DNA of 64,000 bases, taken from assembly GCA_025201375.1 (NCBI GenBank), contig JAIWZP010000070.1, positions 62,001 through 126,000 on the forward strand, written 5' to 3'. Shown here piece after piece: positions 26,877-38,761 of this stretch (the stretch's first letter is position 1; each line of letters begins with the position of its first letter). The position numbers and the translations under genes are program-made. The notes under the pieces were generated by a model. It made no database searches and was not told the DNA's origin. It worked only from the letters and a program-made list of their open reading frames with translations. This DNA is from Gongronella butleri. Taxonomy: Eukaryota; Mucoromycota; Mucoromycetes; Mucorales; Cunninghamellaceae.

Positions 26877-28599
26877 GATTGCTTGGTATTTACAAAAGAG
26901 TGACAGTGAGGACGAAAAAAAAGGAGCGAAAAGGGAAAAAATGTACAATGAGAGGATGAAAAAGGGATAAAAGAGAGAGGAAAAATTAAAACAACTGATA
27001 AGAAAAAAAATGCAATGAGGGCGTGGAGGGATGATAGGATGAATGATGAATGCTCAATGGACGATGATTTGGCGGAGCGCTTGATCGCGCTTTTTTGAGC
27101 GTGAGAGACGAAGAGTGTCGAATTGCCATAAAATTGGAACAAATACAATTTTTATATATACACGGGTACTTGCTATCCCGACTGCGGCAAGCAAATAAGA
27201 TCTGTGTGGCGCGTGCCCCCGTGTGTTGTATGACGTTCGGTCTTGGTCAGCATGGCTCATACACGCTCGGAAATAAACACGGGTCGCTGTGGCAGGCTCC
27301 ACGGCGGTAAATTTCATGTTTGGCCGCCACCCAACGGCCGTTGCATCGGATCACGTGCGCCCACACTATACCTCATTCCATGGAAAATCCCGTATAATGC
27401 GTCAAATGAAGGAAAAACAAGGAAAACACGCTGACAATCTGACCATGATCAGCAACTGCGGTAGTTTCCCCATTCCCCTGGATCACGCCTGCACGGTGAA
27501 GTCCGATTGTGGCGCAATTTCTTGGCGCGCGATGTGTTTTGGTGCCCAATGAGAGGGCTCGCTCAGTGGGGGAAAAACGTGCATTTATTGCCAAGAGTGT
27601 GCTGTTTTTTGTGCTGTTGTGTCTTTAAGAGTGGTGCTGTGATTGCTGATGGTCCCTGTTCATTTTGTGCATGACCCACAGTGGCAAAAACAAGGCTAAA
27701 AATAGGTTTGGGCCGTGAGAAGCATCGACGCGGCCAGCCAATGGCCCTGGTGGCACTTGGCTCGTGTCAAATCTAGCATGGGGATAAGTTTTTTTACGCG
27801 CACAACACGGTGCGACGCATTCACAACACCCAGGTGACAGATGAGTCAATGTCACTCATCACCTTTGCAATTTTTTTTTTCAGAATCAAAAAAAAACGGC
27901 AAGTTGGCAGTATGCAAGCAAGGATTCGCTGAGTGCTTGTGTTACAGGACTGCTTAAAAAGGAGCGCTGCTTAGGTGCTGCTTGGCTAGCCAGTCGCAAG
28001 AAGGGCGATTGATCGTGAAAGTGATATGGACGCGTCAAACATGTGAATTTATAACCGCGTCTTTGAAATTCAGGGCGATGGGTGCGTTTTTCTTGGTGAT
28101 CTTGACCCAAATAGTGCCAGAGTTGCGTGATGGGTGATACAAGAACCCATGGACTTGGAGTTTCCTGACCTTTGACTTGTACACTCTTGCAATTTTGATT
28201 TTTTCGATCAAGTATGATACAGTATTATCGAATGCTTGCCTTTGAGATCTCAACTTTTTACAGTATGTGATGTTTTCAACTGGTCCAAATTTGAGGGAAA
28301 ACGAATCATTACACCATGACATTGAATTGACGGGGACGAGAAGCTTTAAAGCCCTGCCCAACCGATACTTTAGCTTGCATGCACGCATCTGTACCGCAAA
28401 TCATTCAAGCGACCATTGCCAAAGAAGAGTCTTGTGCATTAACAAAAGATGGATAATGCGATTTTCGAAAATATTATCAGTTGGTGCAAAATTAACGATT
28501 TTGGTCGCCTGGCCTTGAATACACCCTACAGGATCACCTGCTTTTTAAACCAGCGAATTCCATGCTTTCTCGTTTGAATAAGCCCACCCTTGGGAGATT
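26877..28599. other. Intergenic, no convincing gene
   Basis: The first part is the leader of the 224-aa gene. A minus-strand frame at 28035-28388 (117 codons) has an ordinary amino-acid composition (Lys/Val/Ile-rich) but no recognisable motif and no in-phase exon partners, so it is left uncalled. No tRNA or other RNA was recognised. Confidence 0.45.
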
Positions 28600-29340
28600 T
28601 TGACCGCTGGATGGCACGCAATGGCTATTTTCAAAATCACAGATTTTCCAAGGGGTGGAGTCGAGGAATTGAAAATTGTAACATTTGGTTTCCCAGATCG
28701 CCATGCCAGTCAAGTACATGGTGAAGAAGTCTCTTTCACCGACAAAAATGAGAAAAAAATCAGGGGTTCACTGACTGGTTTCGTCGTAAAATGCATTTGC
28801 GATCCAACTTTCAGCTCAAGGTTATCTCAATGAATAGTGCCTGTATCTCTGAGAAGCTTGCACCATCAGAAAGAGCCTTGCTTATTGCGTACGTGGACAG
28901 GAGTGATCAATAAAAAAAATGATATTTTGGAGTTTTTTACACGGTGTCAAAATCATACAGAAATTTCGACGCGTGAAAAACCGCGTCAGACGTCGAGTTA
29001 CACGCGTCTCTTTCTCATCATATGTGCACCTGGGGAGTCTCTTTTGCTAGTGGACGCGTCGGCGCGACTCCATAAAAGTGCATTTCCCGCGCAAATCGCC
29101 TTTGAAATTAAATCTAAAATTGGCCATTGCTCGCCACTGACCAGATGGACCGCGCTCTTCTTTTCGACATCCCGTGGTTTTTCCCACCGATCTATCTGGT
29201 GTGAGAGGTTGGTGGAATTCTGGAGACATGATTTTTCGATTTTTTGTTTGGGTGCTCGTCATGGCTTTACTTTCATTTGCATGTTGGCCGCTAGCAGCAA
29301 TTTATGGGTGCCCAAAATGAAGTCCTTTTACGGTTTACGG
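28600..29340 (-). repeat. Dispersed repeat, family 2, reverse copy
   Basis: Read on the minus strand this segment is colinear with about 50060-50750 and 42640-43200: shared landmarks in order are AACATGCAAAT, GCGAGCAATGGCCAATTTTAG versus GCAATGACCGATTTTAG, CGCGCCGACGCGTC, GACGTCTGACGCG and CCTTGGAAAATC, with matching spacing. Translating through the best-conserved part gives similar peptides in two copies (RAM-x-x-F...NF-x-G...GK...RRRVH), while the copy at 42.8 kb has an in-frame stop, so it may be decayed coding DNA of a mobile element. Confidence 0.65.
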
Positions 29341-30081
29341 CGCGTCATTTTTCTGTAGAATGTATTTTGGGGATTCAGCAGTGCCTGATTCGCGTTTTTG
29401 ACCATGATAAACGTGCGAAATTGCGCGTTGTGCGGGCACTTTGATACAATTCGCCAGATTGATGCACAAGCATAAAAGGCGGCGTTGGAATAGGATTGCT
29501 TTTGATTGGCTGACTCGGGACACGTTAGATTTAAGCGGCACTCCCTCCGTGTCCTTGTTTTTTTTTTTTTTTTTTTTTTTGCTTATTCTTTCCTTGTCTT
29601 TTTGCATCCTCAAGACTTGTGTGTGCTCCTTTTACTGTACTGTTGCCCTTCTTGAGCCTCTGTATCCACCTCTTTTATCACTTTTTGTAGCTTAGCTTGC
29701 TTGTTTTTGTACATATACGGTACCTTTTGTTCTTTTTATCTTTGTTTGAATCATATTCCCGGCCCTTGTTATCTTTTCTTTTTGCATCCCTCCCCCACCC
29801 TCACTCACTTGTTCATACGCTCTGCATCATGGCTTCCTTTTAAATGATTTGTTTAGTGCTTTTTACCTTCATTATTATACACACATCTCTTTTTTTGATT
29901 TTTCTGCAAAAGCACTCCCCAGCACCCTCACGACCCATCTTACTAGATAGTCATTACGTCGTTTTCGCTTCTGTTCGCCAGCAGCATCCCGCCAAGCATC
30001 CTAGTCGCCTCAAATCGCATCATTACTATCGCAATTATCCGTTTTCCTCGGCCATCCACGCTCTATTTTGTCTGAATCAGC
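29341..30081. other. 5' region of the RING ligase gene, T-rich
   Basis: From about 29559 onward the plus strand is pyrimidine-rich (T run 29559-29580, then T/C-rich to about 30050), probably promoter and leader of the downstream RING gene. No gene was recognised. Confidence 0.4.
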
Positions 30082-32618
30082 ATGAACGTCAATGCCCCCG
30101 CCTTTACGCCGACCGAGCGTCCTTCGTCCGCCGCCAGTGGCAGCGGTGACAAATCAAAGGGCAAGCAGCGCCACCGTGGCAAGTCTTCCAAACAACAAAA
30201 TCAGCCACGCGACGCGTCCACCAAGCCATTGTCCAATGCATCGGGCAAGGAGCGCGCTTCTGACACCTCGGGAGCCGCGTCCTCATCGTCCCAACCGGCT
30301 ACCCCATCCCGGCAACCGCGGCAACAGCGCCATGCCGCAGCAACTCGCCAAAAGCCCTTTTATCCGTCCACATCCTCGTCCCAGCCCCAGACACGCTCTT
30401 CTTCCACCGACATGCCTCCTGATGTATGTCTTTTATTTTTCCAATGGCTAGGTGATGATGTTCTCATGCCTTTTTTTTTTCCCCTTTTACCCTTGACGTT
30501 TAGGCCATGGTCGACAAACGCGGCCGCGTGTCGCTGAACCACTTGATCAGCTTCTCCTTTCCGCCACGTCAGCAACCACCTGCTTACACATCTCGACGCC
30601 CACGAGCCACCTCGTACCAACCATACAATAAGGAGCGCTTCGTGAATGCAAAGTAAGCCCTCAATTCTGCCATCACGCATCGCAATGGCTCATTCTTTTT
30701 TTTTTTTTTGTTTCTGCCAGCTTCCGTTTCATCACCAAGCCGACCGGCAACTACCTCGTGCACACCATTGACGCCGACACGTCGTTTGACTGGGATGACA
30801 TTGAACAAGTGGTATGCCTGGGAGAAAAAATGGCGAGCAATTGGACAATTGGGGACAAGACATGGCAGGGATTCACCCCTTTTTTATTTAAATCATACGT
30901 AGTTGATCTCTGGTGAGGAGACGCCGTCATGCCCAATTTGTCTTTCACCTCCATCGGCTGCACGCGTGACGAAATGTGGGCACATTTTCTGTTTTGGGTG
31001 TATTTTGCACTATTTGGAGCTGCGTGAGCCCAAGAAGCAATGGCGCAAGTGCCCGATTTGCTGGGAAGCCATTTATACGCGCGATTTGAAGAGCGTGCGC
31101 CATACCCATCCATTTGCCGTGACCAAGCCGGCATCATCGCAGGCATCCGGTGAAGAAAAGGACGACACTGGGCCTGCACCGGTGATTTCCATGCATGTCA
31201 AGGAGGGCGATGGCGTGGATATGTGCCTCGTGCAGCGATCGAGCCAGTCGACGCTTGCATTGCCTTCGTCGCGCACGTGGCCTGTGGATGACGCGCTCAA
31301 AGAGAACACCGACGCGTCGGCGCTTTTGCCGTGGCATTTTACACCCGACGCGATGCTTTTTGGCCGCTTCATGCTTGCGACGCCCGAGTATCTGCTCATG
31401 GAGAATGATCGCGACATCCGCGAGATGCGTGACGCACTCAAAGATGCCAAAGAATGGGGCGCCACCGAGGATCTCCCATTTCTGGATGCCGCACTCAACC
31501 AATTACTCACCGAGGCAGAGGCCATTGCTCATCTCTCGTCCAACGATGCTGTCGATCGCGCCATCTCTGCTGCAAGGACCCTTTTGGATGCCCAAAAACA
31601 AAGCAGCCAATCTAATGGCAATTTGTCGCCCCCGCCTAAACAAAAACAGCAACCCCAACCTGAAAAGCAGCCCGTCGTGGAGGACCAGATCGTGCCAGAA
31701 GCTTACCAACACTACCAGCGCCTACAAGCAGGTACAGATTCCATGACGCCGCCTGTGCCGCCATCAGCATCCGGTACATCGGCGCACTCGGCTTCCAAGA
31801 ACCAGCAGCGCACCATCCATTACCTGTTTTACCAAGCAAAGGATGGCCAGCACATCTATTTGCATCCACTCGACACGCGCATCCTCAAACACGAATATGG
31901 AGATTACCAATTCTTTCCAAAAGACTTGCACGTCAAGTGCGCCGCCGTCGAAGAGACCACCGTCACAGAGGTATACGCAGAAAGAGGGGAATAAGAATGA
32001 AAAAAGCGACTTACACAATTTTGCGTTTTTCTCATTTTTAGGACGTGCGCAAGCGATTCAAGTTCCTTGCTCACTTGCCATTGGCCTGCGACGTGACTTT
32101 TATCGAGGTGGACGTGGTCCCCTTGGTGTCCAAGGCCACATTGACGCAATTCGATCGTAAGTGAATGTTTTTTGATCGATTAAAAAGGCTGATTCGCCCC
32201 CCCCCTTTTTTTTCCAGATGAGCTCAAGATGCGACAGCGCAAGCGACGCGACCGGATCAAAAAGGAAGAGCGTGCGCGCAAGTTGGCGGCGGCCAAGGAA
32301 GAGCAGCGCCAGCAGGAGCAGCAACAGCAGCAATTGCAGCAACAGCCATTCGCGTCACGCCCGTCGAGCACAGCACCATCACAACCGGCATCGACATCCA
32401 TTGAGGACGACCCGTTCTTCCGGATCTATCAGCCCATGACGCCCGAGGAAAACGATCGTCTTCTCAAGGAGGCCATTGAGGCTTCGGCCAACGAAGCTCG
32501 CACGGTCTGGGGCACGCGTGCAGTGGGCAATGCCAGCGCGTCCAATGAGCCATTGGAGTGGGCAGATCACATTGTCGTCACGCAAAATCGCAGAAAGAAT
32601 CGCTCAAAGCGCAAATAA
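30082..32618 (+). CDS. RNF10/Mag2-type RING finger E3 ubiquitin ligase
   Basis: Six exons (30082-30423, 30504-30652, 30721-30811, 30903-31970, 32042-32156, 32218-32618) join in phase to 721 residues. A Ser/Gln/Lys-rich disordered N-terminus is followed by NHLISFSFPPRQ and a region preceding the RING typical of the RNF10/Mag2 family. The C3HC4 RING is CPICLSPPSAARVTKCGHIF continuing FGCILHYLELREPKKQWRKC then PIC. The C-terminal half includes a conserved segment (YLFYQAKDGQHIYLHPLDTR, FPKDLHVKCAAVEETTVTE) and a basic/poly-Gln tail. Family members ubiquitinate 40S ribosomal proteins uS3/uS5 on stalled ribosomes; this role is inferred. The stop codon overlaps the polyadenylation signal, and the gene converges on the GH9 gene with only 120 bp between stops. 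Confidence 0.9.
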
Positions 32619-32619
32619 A
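32614..32619 (+). terminator. AATAAA overlapping the RING gene stop codon
   Basis: The hexamer AATAAA spans the TAA stop at 32616-32618, and a second AATAAA overlaps at 32618-32623. If used, the 3' UTR would be very short. Confidence 0.5.
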
Positions 32620-32666
32620 TAAAAAAGAACGCCCTCCCCCCGAAAAAAAAATCTATGGAAAAATCT

Positions 32667-32672
32667 TTTATT
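32667..32672 (-). terminator. AATAAA (minus) after the GH9 stop codon
   Basis: TTTATT on the plus strand reads AATAAA on the minus strand, 67 nt past the GH9 stop at 32739-32741. It faces the RING-gene signal across about 45 bp. Confidence 0.5.
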
Positions 32673-32738
32673 TTTCTTGTTTTTAGAGGTATGGTGGCCT
32701 CAATTGGCGCGCTTTTTTCTTTTTCTTTTTCCTTTTCC

Positions 32739-34884
32739 TTATGCAAGCACATAGATGGCAAAGATGGCAAGGACGCCGACGCATGAAAGAGGCACGTGGA
32801 GCGCGGAAGCGGCGCTTGAAGGTGCGGAGGCGGCCTTTGAAGCGTGATCATCGGCTTTGCCCTTGTGGCTATGGTCACGGCCGGCTTGCTTGGCCTTTTT
32901 CGCGTCATCTTTGTTACGATTGGCCCTTTCGACGCTATCCTTGTTTAGAATTTCCATGATTTTCTTGTCAGGGACGGGTTGGCCCAGCAGGGCGGCCGCC
33001 TTGATATCACCCTGGCCGGGGTACAGCTTGTCAAAGAGCTCGAGGCGTTCATCGTCGGATTGTGCCGTCAGCAGCTTCCACGTATAGGACGATGCCATGA
33101 CGCCACGCGGGCAGCCGCGATTGCACGTGTGGTAGCAGTCATCTTGTGGCCATTGAGGCGGCGCAGATGCGTTTGGATGATTCCAACCCAAGTCCAATTG
33201 ACAATCCGTGAATGGCTCAAAGCGGTCGCTGCCGTAAAAGTCGATCAAACCGGCAATGGCGCCTGTCCAGCCAGCATTGTAATCTTGCGTCACTTCGGAA
33301 TACTCGTAATTGCTGCGGTCATCGTGCCAGCTATCGTCAATGGCGGGCCCGCCCTCCACGGCACCGTAGAGAACAAAGCGTTGGCTGCTCTTGCTGTCCG
33401 AGAAATCGAGCTCAATCTTGTCCTGGAACTCGCCACGCATGGGGAAGTCAATGTAGCTGTTGTATGACGATTTATGGTATGGCTTGTCGGGGAAATTCTC
33501 GCCAAAGCCAACGACCCACGAGTATCCATAGTCGCCGAGCGCGTAATTGATCTGTTGCGTGGCAAAGCGCGTCATGGATGCGCTCACGTCACCCTTGTAG
33601 TCGAGTGACTTGGCCATGGCCATCATCAGGAACGCCACATTGCCCGAGTAGCCCACAGAGCCCCAATGGTCAATGTAGGCAAGTCCGCGCGGCGTGTACT
33701 TGACGATTTGCTTGGGATTCGGCAGGAATTGGTTGAAATATTCCATGGCATTTTCGTAAAAATGCGCGTCCTTGGTCAGCATGTACAACAGCACGTGCAA
33801 TCCCGCACCCTTTTCGTCCCACGAGTACTCGGTAAACGAATCTTGCGATTTTTCATACCAGTCCTTGGCAATGTTCAGCCACTCGGGTTCCATGGTCGCC
33901 GCGTAAATCCACGCCGAACCCCAGGCAAGCTCATCGACAAAATTCGACGATGGGTACCAGAAAGTGGCCCATTGGAACGCGTTTTCCTTGGACGTCACAT
34001 AGCTGCCCTGATGTTTAGCTGCGAATTGGAACAGCCGCTTGGCATGATCAAGCAATTCGTCTGCATAGGTCGCGTTATAAGGTCGCCACACGATCGACGT
34101 TGCCGCCAGCGCCGCCGCGTACTCGCCCGTGATCTCCGACGCTGGATTGTCAGGGCGAATATAGGTCGCCTGATGCGGCAGGCCCGACGGCACCCATTGC
34201 TCGTATTCCTCAGGCGGACCCCAATAGTTAAAGTCCACATCGAGCTCAATCATCTTGGAAATGGGCCCAAGCGCCGACGTACCAAGCTGGCCAACCACGT
34301 GCGTGTCATTGTAGTGCGCATTCACAATGTAATCTGTGTTTTTTTCAGAAAAAAAAAGTAGCGTTTGCATCAGTCGGGGTTTGAAGGTTGCATGAATCGC
34401 TTTTTTTTTTTTCTGTCGCGCGCGTACCTGCTCCCCACTTGACAAGTTCTAATCCCTCAGCAAGCTCGTCCACGGATTTCATGGCATCACCAAAGACAAA
34501 AATGTTAAATGCCAGCTGTGTGGCGGTCCAGCCAAAGGGCAGGCCCCACTTCATCGTATTGGCGGCCTCGTACCAGCCGTGTGACAGATCCTCGCCATAG
34601 TCGCCGACACACACTTTGCACGAGTCGCTGCGCCACGCGAGCCGCTGGTACGGCAAATTTCCCGATTTCTGCGCGTGATAAAACAGGTAGCTCTTGTGCA
34701 ACACCTCGGCATAGTCGTACTTTGGCTCCGATGGCGTCACGTACGGCTCCGTCAAGGGCGGCACTGGCGGAAACATCTTGGGGCTCGTGTTGTCTTCTTC
34801 CTCTTGCTCCTCTTTGTCCTTTTTAGCGTGCGTCAACACGCCATACAGCATCCATGCCGAAATGAGGCCAAGACCGAGTCTCAT
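32739..34884 (-). CDS. Glycoside hydrolase family 9 (endoglucanase-like), GPI-anchored
   Basis: Two exons (34884-34428, 34333-32739) join in phase to 683 residues. An N-terminal signal peptide (MRLGLGLISAWMLYGVLTHA) is followed by an acidic linker and a GH9 (alpha/alpha)6 domain: DLSHGWYEAANTMKWGLPFG, AWGSAWIYAAT, DHWGSVGYSGNVAFLMMAMA, YSWVVGFGENFPDKPYHKSS, and VLYGAVEGGPAIDDSWHDDR with SEVTQDYNAGWTGA. The last holds the expected catalytic acid Glu. At the usual base site, where most GH9 enzymes read DAGD, this protein has EAAN. The C-terminus is a Ser/Ala/Lys-rich linker and hydrophobic tail (LSCVGVLAIFAIYVLA) after small residues, a typical GPI-attachment signal. A cell-surface beta-glucan or cellulose-active enzyme is implied by family; the altered site leaves activity uncertain. 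Confidence 0.9.
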
Positions 34885-35239
34885 GATGTGGTCAAATCAA
34901 AAAGTAAAAAAAAAAAAAAAAAAGAATGGAAAGAACGAAAAAAGGTCAATGCGCGGCGACTCTCATGGAAAAAATAAGAATCTAGACTGCCTCGATGTCA
35001 GTCTGCTCCGTGCACGACCAAGAAATCCTTGGTTGCGCTTGCTGCGAAGGATTTCGGAGACTTCCGTTTTCTTTTTGTGCGTGTCGTGCCTCTTTTTGAT
35101 TGTATCCTATGTTTGTTCGCATGCAATGAACAAAACAATGAACCCACGCGATATTCCCGTGCGTGCTGATACTCGGTGGGGATTTTTGATCTTGCTACAA
35201 GGCGATCATCCCGCGTGCTTGATGTGCAGCGTTCACGTT
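34885..35239. other. 5' flank of the GH9 gene
   Basis: Contains an A run on the plus strand (34905-34923, T on the gene strand) directly before the GH9 start, then ordinary sequence. No gene was recognised. Confidence 0.4.
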
Positions 35240-36640
35240 TGAGATTTTTTCAGGAAATATCGCTTGTTCTCGAGAGTCTATTATTTCATCAGCTTGAAAC
35301 TTGGTCAGTCGCACCGGACCAAACTGTTCTTCAATTTAGCTACTTCAGGGAGCCCTCGGGCATGCCAGCGATGCCTTTCAAAACTCAAATCGAGCAAAAG
35401 ACACTTTTTTCTGGTTCATCCCTTGGGCTTTTCTAGGGAAGCCGCGAAATTTGTGAGCGGTTTTGGTGCATTTGGGCCAAGACCAGCTGTAGGGTAAATT
35501 TCGCGCGCATTTGACTTGTTAAACGCGATCAAAATGCGCTTTGTTCAAAATTGATTTCTGAGAATGGCATTTAGGCGGGGAGATTTTGGAAACCTACAAA
35601 ATATTGCCATGCCCATGCGCACAATCATAAGTGCACGCGAATCCACTCAGTTTCGCGCCGGGAGCGCGTACCATTGGCGACCAATTGCAGACAAACGCCA
35701 TTTTCACAAAAACCCGCTTTTTCGTGTCAATCCCGTTATTCGGTCAGCTTGAAATTTTGTATACGTAACAAGACTGACGCGTAAAACAAATTTATTACAT
35801 GTAGCAAAGCAATACAATGCGCTAAAAACAAGTTACAAGAAAAAGGGCAAAATAATTGCACCGTTTTGTGCCAAAGATTTTTTTCCAGGCTTCAGCATCT
35901 CGCTAAAAGACGATGATAGTACTAGGCGGTGGGTCCTATTCATTGCGTCTGATATTTGGTGGCGTTGTATTAAATGGAATCTTGCAAAAATAACGAAATG
36001 ATTTTTATTAATCTTTGAAGGGACAATTATCTTTGCGCGGCTGTATAACGCTTGTCGGCAAGCGCCAAAGTTGTGGAGAGCAACACGTTCACTGCTATGA
36101 ACCTGTTTTTGAACAGGTTCGTTAATGGAATAGCGCGCAACGAGCTTAAAGTTGAAATTACTTTGTCCTTTTTCTTGTAACTTTTTTTTTACGCATTCTG
36201 GCGCATGGCTACAAGCAACAAAGTTGCATTACGCGTTGATCTCGTTCCGTGGACAAAATTTCAAGCCGATCGAATCAGATTATTGTCACGAAAAAGCAAT
36301 TATCCGTGGAAATGGCGTTCATGTGCAGTGACTCGCCAATGGGACACGCTCCAGGGGCGAAACTGAGTCGATTCGCATGCATTGATGCTAGTACACATGG
36401 GTATAGCAATATTTCGTAGGTTTCCAAAAACGCCCCGCTTAAATGGCATTCTCAGAAATCAATTTTAAACAAAGCGCGATTTGACCGCGTTTTACAAGAT
36501 AGATACACGCGAAATTCACCCTGCAGCTGATCTTGATCCATGTGAACCAGAGCCGCTCACAAGTTTTGTTGCCACCCTAGCAAAATCCAAGTGGCATACG
36601 AAAAAGGCGATTTTTACGCACATCTAGGTTTTTCCATCGT
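35240..36640. repeat. Foldback element, copy P2
   Basis: The left arm 35452-35780 and right arm about 36225-36565 are imperfect reverse complements (for example GAGCGGTTTTGGT near 35457 against GAACCAGAGCCGCTC near 36545; the core word GAATGGCATTTAGGCGGGG near 35562 against CCCCGCTTAAATGGCATTC near 36434). A further inner-arm fragment lies outside the left arm at 35240-35320 (CTTGAAACTTGGTCAGTCGC), matching GGTTGACCAAGTTTCAA of element P1. The centre (35790-36200) is unique and includes a small hairpin GAACCTGTTTTTGAACAGGTTC at 36099-36120. No coding sequence was found. Confidence 0.7.
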
Positions 36641-37888
36641 ATTGTAGACTTGTAGCACAACCTTGCAAGCACAGCATGATAGCAGACGATTTTCTGCACT
36701 CAGTGTGTCTTGGATGTGGGCGGATGTCTTAGCACACGTCTTTTTTAAGAGAAAGCCTCCGTCGTGCCGCTAGTGCTGCATCCATTGTGTGGCTGTCGTG
36801 CAAGTTTTGCATGAGAATTGGGACAAAATCGAGGGGCATTGGGCGCGTCACGCGTCGCAAAAGCGCAAACGTGGGCGGCATCGCTCCTTACCCCCTTGTT
36901 CTCTCTTTTTTTTTTTTGATGTTCTGCGTGATCAAAGGAAGCAATCCATCCAAACAGGGACATGCCGTGCCAACTTGTGTGACGCTCAGGCTCCGGAAGG
37001 GCCCTTTCTTTTTTTTACGCCCCAGGTGCAGAACTTTAATTGGGGGATGGAAAGCACTGATTGGCCGTGATGCCGCTGTTTCAGCAGCGCCTCCAGCCTT
37101 GGCCCGAATAAGGTTGGTTGTCAGCCGCACTCTGTCTTTGTTTTTATAGTGCAGCGCAAAAGACAAACGGGGGCACCAATTGGCATTTGATGATGGAGCA
37201 TCCTTTGTCGCCGCCTTGCACTGAGAGGAGTAATGTAAACTTTTTTTTTAAAAAAAAAAAAAACGGCACGGCTGCTCCGTCCTGCCAGCAAAAAAAAAAG
37301 GTATTGGGCCTGACTCAAGACGAAAGCAACATGCAAAACACACACGCACACGACACACGCGCGTGTGTGGCGCACACACACACACATTTTCCCTTCACAC
37401 GCGTCGCTATCCTGAGAAAAAAAAATATCTGTTTATGACGAGGATGGACAATAGGGGATCATTGGCAATGATGGGGCACGCATTGGCAAGTTTGCGTGGC
37501 TCCCTTGGCATACTTTTTTTTTTGACTTTTGGCCTGTATTTTTACATCGACCGGAGCAAACTTGCGTAACGTGGCACTAGGGACGAAGACTTTTTATTAG
37601 ATGTACATGATGGTGGAGTGGTGGAGATGGAGGGGCAAAGGTAAGGGTGGGGGGATGATCCAAAGGATAATTTTTTTTTAAAATAAAAGACGAAGTGATG
37701 ATGCAAAAGGGTAAGCAAGGAGAGGGTCTCTTTGGAAAAGATAAACAAGGAGGCAGACGCGAGAGAGAAAATATACAAAAGGGCAAGAAGGGGACGGGGG
37801 GAGGGGGGTAAAGGATAAAAAAGAGCGAGTGTCGTGGATAAATACGTGTCACCGAAAATTTTTTTGATACATGTTTTTTTTTTTGGCA
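36641..37888. other. Intergenic, simple repeats
   Basis: Holds a CA/TG-rich simple-sequence patch at about 37338-37387 and A/T runs near 37241-37262. Minus-strand frames near 37577-37973 are low-complexity 3' sequence of the downstream C2H2 gene. No gene was recognised. Confidence 0.45.
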
Positions 37889-38761
37889 TCAATTGACGAC
37901 GCCGACGCGCACACCTTTTGCAGCAATCTCCATGAGGATATGAGCAGCCTACGTGGAACAGGAAATTGAGCATTTTATTCGTTGCTTTTCATTTTTTTTT
38001 GTTTTTTTGTTTTTTGTTTTGTTTTTTACCTCCAAGACTTGAACTTGTTGGCGCTTGTTGGTGCCTTCAGGGGGATTAGACCATTGGCCGGTATGGTCCC
38101 ATGTATGACGCTGCAAACAGATGCCGTGTTGATAGGTGAGGCCGCAGTGAGGGCAAACATACTTGCCATTGCCCGCGCAATCTTCATGTTCGGCGCAGCC
38201 TTCCTCCATGGCGGCATTGGCAGGCAAGAATTTCTGCTTGCGCTTGCGATCGACGAGCACGGGTTGCGTGAACGACGTGAGGGTGGCGGCGGCCGCAGAG
38301 ATGTCGTCGATTTTCTTCTTTTTCTTGGTGGTGAGGGCCATCACCTTGTAGTACGGCTGGTCCGAGTCGGTCTGCTGCTGCTGCTGCTGCAGTTGTTGTT
38401 GCTGCTGCTGCTGCAGTGGCTGCTTCTTGGACTTTCGTTTCCGCTGCTTTTCGACGACCACGACCTTTGCAGCGGGTGGCGACGGCTCGTCAACAGGGGT
38501 CGAGACGGGCGTGGGCAAATAATCCTGCACGCTGCTGTTGCTGCTGCTCGTAGGCGGCGACGGCTGCTGCTGGGGATAGTAGGACGGTGGCGACGGCGTC
38601 GGGGTGGCGTATTCGCTGCTGTTGTAGGCCTGGGGCGGCGGCAGAATATACAGTGGCCGATCCGACGGCGCCACCTCTTGCTTGTACGTCGTCGTGCCAA
38701 ACAGGCTGGAAGGTGACGGCAGCGACACGGTTTCTGTCAAGGTCATGGTATGAACGAACAA
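37889..38761 (-). CDS. Single C2H2 finger, Gln/Pro-rich protein
   Basis: Two exons (38761-38030 and 37948-37889) join in phase to 263 residues; an alternative start at 38746 removes five residues. The N-terminus is Ser/Pro/Tyr-rich, the middle has a basic run (KQRKRKSKK) and a Gln tract encoded by CAG repeats, and the C-terminal part has one C2H2 finger, KYVCPHCGLTYQHGICLQRH then WDH. The last exon encodes a short conserved-looking tail (AAHILMEIAAKGVRVGVVN). Low complexity plus a single finger suggest a transcription regulator, but family and targets are unknown. A Cys/Glu motif (GCAEHEDCAGNG) just before the finger may extend the metal site. Confidence 0.7.

Noticed and set aside
28035..28388. 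117-codon minus-strand frame
   Set aside because: Composition is acceptable, but there is no motif, no splice partner and no promoter-like context; not enough to call a gene.
37330..37390. CA/TG dinucleotide patch as a regulatory element
   Set aside because: It is an ordinary imperfect microsatellite with no positional link to a gene.
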